From a virus: a stretch of DNA of 30,682 nt. Below the pieces are notes generated by a model. That model was not told where the DNA came from. It ran no database searches and worked only from the letters and a program-made list of their open reading frames with translations. This document shows positions 1-9,254 of this stretch, piece after piece (the first letter of the stretch is position 1; each line of letters starts with the position of its first letter). Made by a program: the position numbers and the translations under genes. The DNA lies in IMG/VR virus record IMGVR_UViG_3300042893_000929, positions 1-30,682 of that record. The stretch is one strand, 5' to 3'.

Positions 1-521
1 CCTCAACGGTAACAAGAGCCGCTGATGTTTATATTTCTTCGGCATCTTCAAGAGCAAACGAGACATTAGCAATTCCAAGAACATCCGTTAACCTCAAACC
101 ATATGAAGGAACGGTATTGTTAGAAGGTAAGATTGAGGGTAATATTACTCTTAATCAATATTTGTATGGTCTAGGTGACGGAACAGTTTGGGCATTGATA
201 TCGACGCGTATCCAATCTAATTTTTTATCGGCACTCGTATTTAATGCAACCATTGCGCAGGGATCCGTAGCACTGAAAGATTACACTGGCCAAACACCAG
301 TGTTTAAAACGGCAATGTCATTTTCTAATACAAGTGTTGTTGGTGCTTTGGATGGCGCTGTAATTGGATCATTTAATCTTAATCTTGGTTTACCGCAATA
401 TGGAACAATTACAATTGGCGGTGGATTTGGTTCAGGTGTAAGGAGAGCTTACATAAAGAACTTTGCATACTATCCAGCTAAGCTTTCTAATAACGAACTT
501 ATTTCGATGACTGCATCATGA
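1..521 (+). CDS. LamG-type adhesin or fibre protein, C-terminal part (5' end outside window)
   Basis: The reading frame is open from base 3, so this is the 3' end of a longer gene; the first in-frame start-like codon (TTG at 117) is not a credible start. The first visible residues, STVTRAADVY, match the linker that follows the CBM-like module in its neighbours (STVTKAADIY in the 518 gene), so the missing part very probably carries that module. The rest is a LamG-like beta sandwich of about 160 residues ending in KNFAYYPAKLSNNELISMT, the C-terminal motif shared with the genes at 518, 2522, 7847, 9249 and 10744. Role inferred: a surface-binding protein of the virion, with a fold typical of glycan or protein binding. 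Its stop overlaps the next start as ATGA, suggesting translational coupling. Confidence 0.8.
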   Translation, partial: STVTRAADVYISSASSRANETLAIPRTSVNLKPYEGTVLLEGKIEGNITLNQYLYGLGDGTVWALISTRIQSNFLSALVFNATIAQGSVALKDYTGQTPVFKTAMSFSNTSVVGALDGAVIGSFNLNLGLPQYGTITIGGGFGSGVRRAYIKNFAYYPAKLSNNELISMTAS

Positions 522-2476
522 CATTTAAAGTAAAATCAGGTATTAACGTTGGTAACATCAACGTCATTGATTCAAATTCAAAGTATCAGCAGACAGATTT
601 ATCACCTGTTAATAAGCCAACACTTATATTGGACTTCATCAACACACAAGCTATTGATACCCGATTGACATTTGCTCGCTCATCTAACGGGACGTTTGTA
701 TCGCAAAGAGGTTTAGTTGAAACAGCAACAGCTGATGTTCCTAGATTCGATTATGCTAACAACGTTTGTCAGGGTATCCTAATTGAAGATCAGAGAACAA
801 ACTACGTAACGTTCAGCGGTGACTTTACGTATAGCGATTGGGCTAGAAACGCAAGTGCTATAGTTAATCGTGCAGCAACAACGGCGCCTGATGGATCAAC
901 ATCTGCGGATATTATTATATCAGCTGGTATTAATTCGGGTGTTTATAGGTTTGTCGGCGGATTGGCTAATAACACCATATACACAATGAGTGTGTATGTT
1001 AAAAATATATTAGGTATATCAACAGTCACAGTTGGGTGTGATGTTAATCCTTTAGGAGCTTCTGTTGTCTTTAACTTTTCAACAGGTACAATCACCTTTG
1101 TAGGTGGATCAGTTACATGGTCCAGGGCTGACAATATAGGTAACGGATGGTTTAGAGTTGGGTGTTCGTTTACTTCCACAGCTGCTAATCCTAGTTTTAT
1201 TATCTACCCAAATGCGGCCGGTCAGTTTGCTGTGTGGGGTCCTCAAGTAGAAGTTAACTACGGAGATACATCCTACATCCCTTCAACGGAGACATTTACT
1301 TCGAGATCGACAACAGCAACGTACCAAGATAGTACAGATGGCTTTATTAAAATAGCAGCAATTAATACGGTCAGACCCCTATACAATCCAGGCACACGAA
1401 TTAATAGTGGTAGGCTGTTAGAACCAGCAGCAACCAATCTATTTACGTATAGTGATGATATGAGTAATGCAGTGTGGCTCAAATTTGCTGGTACTCTTTC
1501 ATCTAATACTGGTAACGCTCCTGATGGTAACTTAACAGCCGACAAATGGGTAGAAGATGCCACGTCCAATGAACATTTGATATATCAAGCCGTCAACGCT
1601 AATAATATAACTCAGACTTTTTCGGTTTTTGTTAAGCCGGCAGAGCGTACCAAGATATATTTGGGATTCTCAAACTTTGTTAACACAGCTACGATTGTAA
1701 TGTTTGATTTAGCAAACAATAATATTATTGCAACTACTGCAAATAATGCTGATTATACAAACACAAGGGGTCAGATAACATATGTGGCCAATGGGTGGTT
1801 TAGATGTGCTATAACATCAACAAAAGGTACTCTCAATAACGTAAACAATCCAAACATTACTCTAGTTAATGCTGCCAATAACTCATTATATCTTGGTGAT
1901 GGAACATCTGGAGTTTTTCTTTGGGGAGCTCAACTAGAGACAGGACCGTATGCCACGTCGTATATCCCAACCGTAGCATCTACTGTTACAAAAGCCGCTG
2001 ACATATACACATCTGCAACAACTACTCGTCAGTATGACTCTTTGTCTACTACAAAAACAAGTTGGTTTGACGCAACACAGGGAACGTTTGCTGTCGAATT
2101 TGAGTCAATGACTACAACCAACTCTCCTGTTATATTATGGTCAAATATATCTGAGTATGTAACGGGCCGCGGTGGATTTAATTCCGTCGGTACGTATGAT
2201 GGTGCTAATGCTGTTGACGTAACAAACAGTTTAGCAAATACTGCTGTTTATGCGAGCTTTGGTGTTTCATGGAGTTCAACAGGAAAGACACTATCCCTAA
2301 ACGGCTCCGTTCCTGCAGTTAATACAAACTCGACATTTTCTTCAGCAACTCCAACATCGTTTACCTTTGGCAGTACGACGGGCGGCGGCCGAAGTATGTT
2401 GGGACACATGAAGCGTGTGGTATACTATCCTCAGCGAGTCTCTAATAACGAATTGCAGGCGTTAACAAAGATATAA
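518..2476 (+). CDS. Adhesin-like protein with two CBM-like modules and a C-terminal LamG-like domain (652 aa)
   Basis: The N-terminus (MTFKVKSGINVG, then DSNSKYQQT) is nearly the same as in the 2522 gene and may be a docking tag. Residues 36-98 hold the family signature: LDF, TRLTFARSS, PRFDY, then a GILIEDQRTN block. A first CBM-like module spans about 100-256 (VKN, GNGWFR, VWGPQVE, TSYIP). A shortened signature (SGRLLEPAATN, 297-307) introduces a second module at about 308-498 (APDG, FVKP, ANGWFR, YLGDGTSGVFLWGAQLE, SYIPT). A LamG-like domain (519-652) ends KRVVYYPQRVSNNELQALT. It is longer than its relatives because the module is doubled. The start is fixed by the ATGA overlap with the previous stop. 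A binding role on the virion is inferred; the substrate is unknown. The stop codon lies inside a late-promoter-like octamer. Confidence 0.85.
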   Translation: MTFKVKSGINVGNINVIDSNSKYQQTDLSPVNKPTLILDFINTQAIDTRLTFARSSNGTFVSQRGLVETATADVPRFDYANNVCQGILIEDQRTNYVTFSGDFTYSDWARNASAIVNRAATTAPDGSTSADIIISAGINSGVYRFVGGLANNTIYTMSVYVKNILGISTVTVGCDVNPLGASVVFNFSTGTITFVGGSVTWSRADNIGNGWFRVGCSFTSTAANPSFIIYPNAAGQFAVWGPQVEVNYGDTSYIPSTETFTSRSTTATYQDSTDGFIKIAAINTVRPLYNPGTRINSGRLLEPAATNLFTYSDDMSNAVWLKFAGTLSSNTGNAPDGNLTADKWVEDATSNEHLIYQAVNANNITQTFSVFVKPAERTKIYLGFSNFVNTATIVMFDLANNNIIATTANNADYTNTRGQITYVANGWFRCAITSTKGTLNNVNNPNITLVNAANNSLYLGDGTSGVFLWGAQLETGPYATSYIPTVASTVTKAADIYTSATTTRQYDSLSTTKTSWFDATQGTFAVEFESMTTTNSPVILWSNISEYVTGRGGFNSVGTYDGANAVDVTNSLANTAVYASFGVSWSSTGKTLSLNGSVPAVNTNSTFSSATPTSFTFGSTTGGGRSMLGHMKRVVYYPQRVSNNELQALTKI

Positions 2477-2479
2477 ATA
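2472..2479 (+). promoter_or_regulatory. Candidate T4-type late promoter (TATAAATA)
   Basis: An exact TATAAATA, the -10-like element read by the T4-type late sigma factor gp55. It overlaps the TAA stop of the 518 gene and sits 42 bases before the start of the 2522 gene, in one of the few real intergenic gaps. No -35 element is needed by this class. Confidence 0.55.
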
Positions 2480-2521
2480 GAGTAACGGTTAACCTCTGAT
2501 TTAATTTTTAAAGGGACGAGG

Positions 2522-3802
2522 ATGACATTCAAGCTAAAGAGCGGCTTCGCAGTCGGCTCTATCACTGTCGTCGATTCAAATTCATACTTCCAACAGACGG
2601 AAAGCTCTGCTTCCATTCTGCCGTCCCTTGTTCTTGATTTCACAACAAAGACTCTTGATTCCAGAATAACGTTTTCGCGTTCTTCCAATGGAACGTTCAT
2701 TGCCGCCAATGGTTTAATCCAGAATGCTGTTTCTGGTGCTGCTCGATTTGAGTATGACCCTGATACAAAAGCACCTAAGGGTCTTTTGATGGAAGAGCAG
2801 AGAACTAACCTAATCACATATAGCGCTAATATTGCTGCCTGGTTCGGCCCTGGTGTATCCACACTCGATGCTGCTATTGTAGATCCAACGGGTGCTAACA
2901 ACTCGGTATATTATAACACTACCAGTGAAAGAGTGTTAGATTTCAATGGCGGTGGTGCCAATACCATTGCTTTGAGTTTCTTTGCAAAGAATAGGACTGG
3001 TAGCGGGAGCACTATGACGAGAGTCGAGGTATTCCAGCAAACAGTGGGTACTGTGGTATCGTTGGGATCATATGACTTCAATACAGCGGGTGCTAATCCA
3101 GATGGAACATATGTTAAAAATGTTACAATGGCAACACATCCAAACGGCTGGTATAGGTTTGGATGCTACTTAACTGCAAACAGTAGTCTCGGAAGCGGAA
3201 ACTTTACATCATCCTCTAGATTTGACTTTGAGGGTAGTGCATACTCTAATTATGTTTGGGGTGCTCAAGTAGAGGTTGGATATTTCCCAACAAGCTATAT
3301 CGCAACTAATGGTTCCACGGTCACAAGAGCTCAGGACGATGCAAAGATTAACTACCCCTTACTGATGTCAATTATCAACCCTGAAGAGGGAACAATTGTA
3401 ACCGAGTTTGAATCAAAGAGTCCAATGACGGGAGCGCAGGCTATTGCTTTTAATAGATATCCTATTCCGTTTACTATAAATGGATTTACTTCAACAAACG
3501 TATTGTGGTATGGTTCTGTTGCTGAACTGTATGTTGACAGTACTTACAACAATATTGGAGTTGTTCCATCGGGTGTAAATAAACTAGCAGTTGCAGTGGC
3601 AAATGGCCAATGTGGAACAAGCCTCAACGGTAATGCTGTTGTTTCAAGATCGGGTAGCAGGTTAGTTAAAGATTTATCTTATTTGGGTATCGGTTCAGCT
3701 AATGGATCGGGCATTCTAGTGTTCGGTGGCACGATAAAGAATCTGACCTACTATCCCAAAAGATTATCAAATACCACAATTATAAATTTAACAAGTAGCT
3801 AG
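2522..3802 (+). CDS. Adhesin-like protein: signature block, CBM-like module, LamG-like domain (426 aa)
   Basis: Same family as the 518 gene with only one CBM-like module. The N-terminus MTFKLKSGFAVGSITVVDSN copies that of the 518 protein. The signature covers about residues 36-98 (LVLDF, LDSRITFSRSSNGTF, ARFEYDPDT, GLLMEEQRTNLITYS). The CBM-like module runs to about 270, with PNGWYRFGCYLT, YVWGAQVEVG and TSYIATNGSTVTRAQDD. The LamG-like domain follows (EEGTIVTEFES) and ends in KNLTYYPKRLSNTTIINLT. No signal peptide or membrane segment is seen, as expected for a virion protein. The purine-rich AAGGGACGAGG just before the ATG supports the start. It is probably the first gene of a late transcript from the TATAAATA at 2472. 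The signature resembles modules annotated in databases as phage head-spike or tail-fibre domains; the virion location is not shown by the sequence. Confidence 0.85.
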   Translation: MTFKLKSGFAVGSITVVDSNSYFQQTESSASILPSLVLDFTTKTLDSRITFSRSSNGTFIAANGLIQNAVSGAARFEYDPDTKAPKGLLMEEQRTNLITYSANIAAWFGPGVSTLDAAIVDPTGANNSVYYNTTSERVLDFNGGGANTIALSFFAKNRTGSGSTMTRVEVFQQTVGTVVSLGSYDFNTAGANPDGTYVKNVTMATHPNGWYRFGCYLTANSSLGSGNFTSSSRFDFEGSAYSNYVWGAQVEVGYFPTSYIATNGSTVTRAQDDAKINYPLLMSIINPEEGTIVTEFESKSPMTGAQAIAFNRYPIPFTINGFTSTNVLWYGSVAELYVDSTYNNIGVVPSGVNKLAVAVANGQCGTSLNGNAVVSRSGSRLVKDLSYLGIGSANGSGILVFGGTIKNLTYYPKRLSNTTIINLTSS

Positions 3803-3812
3803 GAGAAACTAA

Positions 3813-4109
3813 ATGAATGATTATATGTTGAAATTCACAGACCAGCAAGAAGCTGAGTCAGTATTGATTGCAGCTGGTGTAATGCAGATGTTCGAAGAAA
3901 AGGCTGTTCCTGTAATGGGACATGCTGTTGACGTCATCGGTAAGATCTACAAGCCAGATGGCACGTACAGAACAGAAGAGAATGGGTTTAAGATTCCCAA
4001 CTTTGAAGAGTTGGAAGGTTATCATGTAAACGTTCGCTCAAACGGACAATTTGAAACATTTCAACCATACATTGTAACACCAACAACTCCATACAGAGTT
4101 TGGGCTTAA
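3813..4109 (+). CDS. Small conserved phage protein of unknown function next to tail fibre (98 aa)
   Basis: A compact soluble protein starting MNDYMLKFTDQQEAESVL. It has a central VIGKIYKPDGTY stretch, GYHVNVRSNG, and a C-terminus of PYIVTPTTPYRVWA. I recognise the general pattern (short N-terminal helix, DVIGxIYxPTG, GYHVNxR, PYxVxPxTPxRVxA) from small proteins encoded beside tail-fibre genes in many phages and prophages, but know of no demonstrated function. The start is supported by AGGAGA upstream; it lies 10 bases after the previous gene and 11 before the 1229-aa fibre. This position would suit a minor virion protein or a fibre assembly helper, which is inference from context only. Confidence 0.75.
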   Translation: MNDYMLKFTDQQEAESVLIAAGVMQMFEEKAVPVMGHAVDVIGKIYKPDGTYRTEENGFKIPNFEELEGYHVNVRSNGQFETFQPYIVTPTTPYRVWA

Positions 4110-4120
4110 GGAAGAAGTAG

Positions 4121-7100
4121 ATGCCAAAATTACTAGGTAAAGCACCAAATCAGGTGCCAACAAATGCCGATCTTGGTTCGATGGCGTTCCAAGATAGGGA
4201 AGGTATTAACGTCAATACAGCCCTTGTTGCCAACCTAGTAGTTACTGGTGCGACATCTGTTAACACTACGTTCGCTGTCACCAATGCAACTTCTAACGTT
4301 GCGTTCTTTGCATCAAATGGTAACATTGGTATTCAAACAAGCGCTCCTATATGGCCACTCCAGGTAAATGCCAACGTTGCATACTTTGGTGCATTCAATA
4401 CAACTGGTGGTACTAGTGTATTTGTTGATAGTCCGAGTGCGCAAACAGCAGCCATCATATTTAGACAGGCTGGTGGTAATGCTGTCGATATCGGTACAAG
4501 AAAATCAAATACAAGTGTACTTACAATACGTGAATCAGCCTCTGGTGCAGAAAGAGTTACCTTTGTTGCTAACTCGACGCTGGGTGCAATTGGTATTAAT
4601 AACACAGCACCTGATGCATCTCTTACTATTACAGGTACGGCAAATATTTCCGGTAACGTTGCTACTGGTGGTACGTACTTGGCGTTTTCTAATAACCCAA
4701 ACACTGTCTTTACATCCAACGCTACACACGGTGTTGCAATTGCTCGTGGTAGTCTCAATTCCAGTCAGCAATTAAAAATAGTACAATCTTCAAGCGGCCA
4801 TTTAATCACAAGTTATTCTGAGCTTAACAATCAGAAAACAATTGTAATTAACGCAACAGCTACCGGTAACACTGCTGCTGATTATGGTGTCACGGTTCAG
4901 GTTGAGTCTGCCAATAGACTGAAAGTCAACAATACAATCACTACGATTTCTAGTGATGCTAATATTACAGGTAACACAACGTTACTGAATGCGACGATCT
5001 CTGGTAACCTAACAGTATCCGGTACGACGACATACATTAACACAACACAATTAAACATTGGTGATAATATTATATCTCTCAATGCTGATCTTTCAGGTGC
5101 AACGGCACCGACGGAGAATGCTGGTATTGAGGTCAATCGTGGATCATCTGCTAACGTCAGCATGTTCTGGGATGAATCCAATAAGCGCTGGACATATACA
5201 GGTGAAGGTGCTAATAACTGGGTATATGTAACAACTAACAGTCTTACCCGTTCATCGCTTATTAATAGCTCGGGTATGTGGGAGTATTGGGGTAATACCT
5301 CAACCGCTGCCGCCTTTGCTGAATTCTCTGTGTTTAATGGCGTTAATAGATTTGACAGCAGGACTCGCGATTACTTAATTGCCAATACAACTGCTAATAG
5401 TTTTAACTTTGCAGCCAATGGTAACTTTGGTGTTGGTAACACAACTCCGGCAGAGAAGTTAACAGTTACAGGTACAATGAGTGTTGCAAATGCAACAAAC
5501 ACGGGTCTATTGTTTGTTGCAGCTAATGGTAACGTTGGTATTAACACCACAGCTCCTAATGGTAAGTTCATCGTTAATAGTGATGCTGGTGTCAATCGTT
5601 CTATTAGATATGATGGTGGTAGTTTTCCAACGTTTAGGATACGGCTTGGTGACAATGGTATACCCTCTCCGTTACAGTTAGAAAACTGGGCAATGACTGC
5701 TGTTGGTCAAGGTACTTCGCTAACAGCAACGTTGAGTACTGATAATACTACAGCTTATAATGCTGGTCAAATTATATTTGTAGGTGAGGGTGATTACCTA
5801 TCGGGAGCAAATGCCAGTGCGGCAATGCAATTCCGGACTTCATCGGGAAACAATCTTGGCGTTAAAATGCATATTGGAGCCAACGGTAATGTTGGTATTG
5901 GTACCGTAACTCCTGGAGAGAAGTTATCTATAAGCGGTACCGTAGCCGCCAGAGTTGCGTCTAATACTGCGGTTGTTGTAAACTATCTTGAGAACTCTAA
6001 TACAGGTACAGGCGTACAGACTATTCAGCGACTTACCTCGGGAGCTGATAAGAGTCTTAGTTTTGTAGTAAGTGGTGGTGGCTTTTCTGGGATGTATGGT
6101 AGTGCAACAGCTCCTTCATTCTTCTATGATTTTAATACACACACTTTTAGAAAGCTAGATGGAACAGGTTTAGCGACCTTTGCTGCTAACGGTAATATTG
6201 GTTTTGGTAACGGTACACCAACTGGCGCAAAGATGGTGATTGAGTCTTCTGTCAACACAAACGATCCAACGCTGTTACTCAGAAACGTCAATGCTAGCTC
6301 AGCCGCAATATCATCGCTATCGATTAGAGGGGATACCGCTGGTAGCCAACTCGATATGGGTGTCGTGTCTAGCACATATGGTGGTTATGGATTAGCAACT
6401 GCTAATGGCGCATACATCCTATCAAAGTCTGTTAACGGTTTAGGTATCTTTGCTGATAACGCAAGTAGTTACTTGAGATTTGGTGCTGGCGGTACATCGG
6501 AGCACGCGCGACTTAACGCTAACGGTGGCTTCTATGTCGGAACAACAGGCGATCTATATGGCCGTCAATGGCAAGGTATCTACAATAAGAACCATAACGC
6601 CACTACTCAGCTTGGTGTAATTAACTCCAATACCGGAGCGTCCGCAGAAGCCCGTTTCACTTTAATTACGGGTACTGGCAATAGTTTCATGGATTGGGGA
6701 TTGAATGACAGCGCCGGTTCACCCACGTCAACAATGGCATACGGTTCGGCCGTCGGCGTAGCGCAAATTACTCTATCAAGCGGTACAGGTGTGTTCCGTG
6801 TAGGAAATACCGGAACGGTAGCTTTGCACGTTTCTACTGCCAATGGTAACGTTGGTATTGGTAATACAACACCAACAGATAAGTTAGTTGTAAATGGTAA
6901 TATTTTTGCAAACAACTTACGCCGATATCCGGTACAACGCACATTAACCACAACAGCTAATGATACCGTAGAGATTGGTACATTATATGCTGAATCTGGG
7001 GCTCATAGCTTAGATATTACAATACAGGTAACGGATGGTGCATTTAGTGTAACAAAACGGTATTTAATTAATAGTCCGTGGAATGCTACTGGTTCAGCAA

Positions 7101-7810
7101 CATACAGAAAAGTACTTCCAGCTTTTGACAGCGGGCCCTTTAGTTCTAACGATTACGATTTAGAAGCATATCATACTAATCAGACGCTAGGTTTGCGTGT
7201 ACGCCGTACTGCAGGTGCAGTAACGGGTACGTTGGAGATAATGATTGAAGATAAAGTTCTTCAATCGGAGACTACTCTCGATTACTTTACTCCTTCTTCT
7301 ACTGCAGCATCAGGAGTTGCAGCAGTCACGGATATATTCCCAGGTTCTCGTTTATTACAAACCGGATTCGGTGCAGCAGTATCTAATTCGTTTATTGTTG
7401 TTGCCAATACTACCGTTAACGCAATCACCTCAAATAATACAATCACCGCATTCAACTTACCGGTGTCGTTTGGTAGCTACACGGCGTTGGGGTCAAGTGC
7501 TTTTGTTAATATAGGTCTTACGACATCAGCTACCACAGCTAATCAGGTACTCTCTACATATAGTGCGACCGGTTTCCGTACAGCCAAATTCATTGTTCAG
7601 ATTACATCTGGATCAGTTTATCAAGCAACAGAAATCACGCTGATCCACGATGGTACCACGGTATATAAGTCTGAGTATGGCCAAGTGTTTTCTGGTGCCG
7701 TGCTTGCTACGTTTGATGCTGATATAAATAGCGGTAATGTAAGATTACTTACAACCCCAACCAATGCGGTGACGGTGTACAAGGGCCTTGCAACCCAGAT
7801 ATTGATCTAA
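4121..7810 (+). CDS. Large tail-fibre protein with NGNVGIG-type repeats (1229 aa)
   Basis: The N-terminus carries QVPTNADLGSMAFQD (residues 11-25), a motif shared with the 179-aa protein at 12197 and typical of marine T4-like structural proteins, probably a virion-attachment peptide. The body is a chain of short beta repeats of the form NGNVGIGNTTPxxKLxVxG, recognisable near residues 65, 152, 432, 468, 587, 688 and 907. Around 305-365 is a segment (TTQLNIGDNIISLNADL, then GIEVNRG and MFWDESNKRW) I associate with cyanophage fibre proteins. The C-terminal 120 residues (from about 1110: NQVLSTYSATGFRTAKFIV, EITLIHDGTTVYKSEYGQV) form another domain common in marine phage structural proteins. No S74 intramolecular chaperone follows, although NGNVGIG repeats often precede one. 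A strong AAGGAAG site supports the start. Probably a trimeric fibre; host range role inferred. Confidence 0.85.
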   Translation: MPKLLGKAPNQVPTNADLGSMAFQDREGINVNTALVANLVVTGATSVNTTFAVTNATSNVAFFASNGNIGIQTSAPIWPLQVNANVAYFGAFNTTGGTSVFVDSPSAQTAAIIFRQAGGNAVDIGTRKSNTSVLTIRESASGAERVTFVANSTLGAIGINNTAPDASLTITGTANISGNVATGGTYLAFSNNPNTVFTSNATHGVAIARGSLNSSQQLKIVQSSSGHLITSYSELNNQKTIVINATATGNTAADYGVTVQVESANRLKVNNTITTISSDANITGNTTLLNATISGNLTVSGTTTYINTTQLNIGDNIISLNADLSGATAPTENAGIEVNRGSSANVSMFWDESNKRWTYTGEGANNWVYVTTNSLTRSSLINSSGMWEYWGNTSTAAAFAEFSVFNGVNRFDSRTRDYLIANTTANSFNFAANGNFGVGNTTPAEKLTVTGTMSVANATNTGLLFVAANGNVGINTTAPNGKFIVNSDAGVNRSIRYDGGSFPTFRIRLGDNGIPSPLQLENWAMTAVGQGTSLTATLSTDNTTAYNAGQIIFVGEGDYLSGANASAAMQFRTSSGNNLGVKMHIGANGNVGIGTVTPGEKLSISGTVAARVASNTAVVVNYLENSNTGTGVQTIQRLTSGADKSLSFVVSGGGFSGMYGSATAPSFFYDFNTHTFRKLDGTGLATFAANGNIGFGNGTPTGAKMVIESSVNTNDPTLLLRNVNASSAAISSLSIRGDTAGSQLDMGVVSSTYGGYGLATANGAYILSKSVNGLGIFADNASSYLRFGAGGTSEHARLNANGGFYVGTTGDLYGRQWQGIYNKNHNATTQLGVINSNTGASAEARFTLITGTGNSFMDWGLNDSAGSPTSTMAYGSAVGVAQITLSSGTGVFRVGNTGTVALHVSTANGNVGIGNTTPTDKLVVNGNIFANNLRRYPVQRTLTTTANDTVEIGTLYAESGAHSLDITIQVTDGAFSVTKRYLINSPWNATGSATYRKVLPAFDSGPFSSNDYDLEAYHTNQTLGLRVRRTAGAVTGTLEIMIEDKVLQSETTLDYFTPSSTAASGVAAVTDIFPGSRLLQTGFGAAVSNSFIVVANTTVNAITSNNTITAFNLPVSFGSYTALGSSAFVNIGLTTSATTANQVLSTYSATGFRTAKFIVQITSGSVYQATEITLIHDGTTVYKSEYGQVFSGAVLATFDADINSGNVRLLTTPTNAVTVYKGLATQILI
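7723..7730 (+). promoter_or_regulatory. Possible late promoter inside the 3' end of the 4121 fibre gene (TATAAATA)
   Basis: An exact TATAAATA, 116 bases before the start of the 7847 gene. It encodes part of DINSG in the fibre, so it may be coincidence: roughly one exact octamer per strand is expected by chance in a window this size. It would suit a separate transcript for the 7847-12736 group. Confidence 0.3.
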
Positions 7811-7846
7811 AAATTCAACCCGCCTTTTGATGGAAAGTGAAGTTAA

Positions 7847-9247
7847 ATGGCAATAGTAAAACCGTTCCAGGTTAATAATGGCCTGGAGGTTTCTCTCAAT
7901 GCGAACGTAGGAACTACGGTAACCGCGGCAGACTTTATCGGTAATGCTACTGCGCCTGTAAACCCTCCGTCGCTTGTATTTGACTTTGCAAAGAGCGAGC
8001 AGCTGGATCCTAAAATCTCTTTTGTGAGAAGCTCTAGTGCAACATATACTGCTGCCAACGGTAGAATAGTAACAGCCAACTCCAACGTTCCCAGATTTGA
8101 ATATGCCAACGGTATAAGTCGCGGATTGTTAATTGAAGATCAGCGTACTAACATCTATTGGGATTCGTATGCAACTAACATTAGTGCTGCTTTTAATAAC
8201 CTAGCTGTAGTTGGTAACACAACGGCACCAACAGGAACAAATACAGCTCCTATTGTTAGTAGCCCATCCCCGTTCTTTTCTCTCATATCACCTAACCGAC
8301 CTGCCTATGCTAAGAACACTGTATACACTAGGTCCGTATATGTTAAACCAATATCTGGTAGTAATGCTATATTTTGGCAAGCAATTGTAAACTCATCAGT
8401 TTATTCCGTATCTTCTTTTAATCTTAATAATGGTGTTGCGTCCGTTGATGCAAATGCCAGAGTAAGTATGATAAATGTTGGTGACGGGTGGTGGAGGTGT
8501 ATCCATACACTCAAAACAGATCCATCAGCTGATCTGGCTGGTGATAGTATTTTTATTGGCGGGTATGGTAGTACAGATATCCCAACAACCATGGCTGTGT
8601 GGGGATGGCAAAGTGAGGTGGGAACCGAAGCAACTTCGTTGATTGAGACTCCTCCGCTAAGTTCTGCTACACGTGCAAGTGATGTAGTGACGGTTGGTAT
8701 CAATGCTACATCAACGTGGTATAGCGCGACAACAGGAACGTGCTACGGTGAGTATACTTTGAGAACTCAAGGAGCTGCCGCGTTTCCTGGGGTTGGGTAT
8801 GCTCCGGGATATCCGCAGATGTTTGGCTTTTTTAATATTAGCGATCCTAATAATATGGTTATGGCGCACTACCAAGGTTGGCCTGGTCAGGCAAACAGTC
8901 TCGGTGGATCAACGTCCGGAGCTCTATCTTTTTTAAATTATAATAATCCCACATCAGCAGCTACCGGCAACTATACAAACGTAGACAGCGTTCTAACACC
9001 ACCTATTTTTGTTACGATAGGTAGCACAACAAAAGCGGCATTTAGTTACAGCAGTAACAATATGAACTTTAGCGCTAATGGTACATCTAACACGTTTTCA
9101 TATACAGGTAACAACATTATTGCTACCAACCTATTCTTAATGCAGAGTGCACGTTTTCAGGGCCAACCGGCCGGATACTTTAAGAAGTTTATATACTACC
9201 CATCTAAACTAACAGAAGCTCAGCTTCGATATTTGACGACAACATAA
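7847..9247 (+). CDS. Adhesin-like protein: signature block, CBM-like module, LamG-like domain (466 aa)
   Basis: The N-terminus MAIVKPFQVNNGLEVSLNAN is of the second type in this family (MAxxxxFxVxxGxxxxxxAN), shared with the genes at 9249 and 10744 rather than the MTFK type. The signature spans about 42-103 (SLVFDF, LDPKISFVRSSSATYTAANG, VPRFEYANG, GLLIEDQRTN). The CBM-like module is at about 105-290 (YTRSVYVKP, VGDGWWRC, AVWGWQSEVG, TRASDVVTV). The LamG-like domain ends KKFIYYPSKLTEAQLRYLTTT. The CBM-like part keeps the aromatic GDGWWR motif and WxxQ strand of its homologues. The gene opens a run of three similar proteins joined by an identical stop/start junction. A purine-rich GGAAAGTGAAG upstream supports the start. 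The ligand is unknown. Confidence 0.84.
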   Translation: MAIVKPFQVNNGLEVSLNANVGTTVTAADFIGNATAPVNPPSLVFDFAKSEQLDPKISFVRSSSATYTAANGRIVTANSNVPRFEYANGISRGLLIEDQRTNIYWDSYATNISAAFNNLAVVGNTTAPTGTNTAPIVSSPSPFFSLISPNRPAYAKNTVYTRSVYVKPISGSNAIFWQAIVNSSVYSVSSFNLNNGVASVDANARVSMINVGDGWWRCIHTLKTDPSADLAGDSIFIGGYGSTDIPTTMAVWGWQSEVGTEATSLIETPPLSSATRASDVVTVGINATSTWYSATTGTCYGEYTLRTQGAAAFPGVGYAPGYPQMFGFFNISDPNNMVMAHYQGWPGQANSLGGSTSGALSFLNYNNPTSAATGNYTNVDSVLTPPIFVTIGSTTKAAFSYSSNNMNFSANGTSNTFSYTGNNIIATNLFLMQSARFQGQPAGYFKKFIYYPSKLTEAQLRYLTTT

Positions 9248-9254
9248 TATGGCA
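9242..9254 (+). repeat. Conserved stop/start junction, copy 1 (ACATAATATGGCA)
   Basis: The identical 13 bases occur at the next gene boundary (10737-10749), and ACATAATATGSC again at 12190-12200. It joins the last Thr codon, the TAA stop and the ATG of the following gene. The upstream genes all end in codons for T-x-T. Confidence 0.7.

Noticed and set aside
117-521. Separate 134-aa gene starting at TTG 117
   Set aside because: The frame is open to the window edge and upstream residues (STVTRAADVY) match the family, so the gene begins outside the window.
3781-3788. TATAAATT just before the 3813 gene
   Set aside because: It has one mismatch in the last position, lies inside the coding end of the 2522 gene and leaves only about 25 bases to the next start; too weak to call.
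7811-7846. Terminator in the gap after the 1229-aa fibre
   Set aside because: No stem of useful length was found in the 36 bases.
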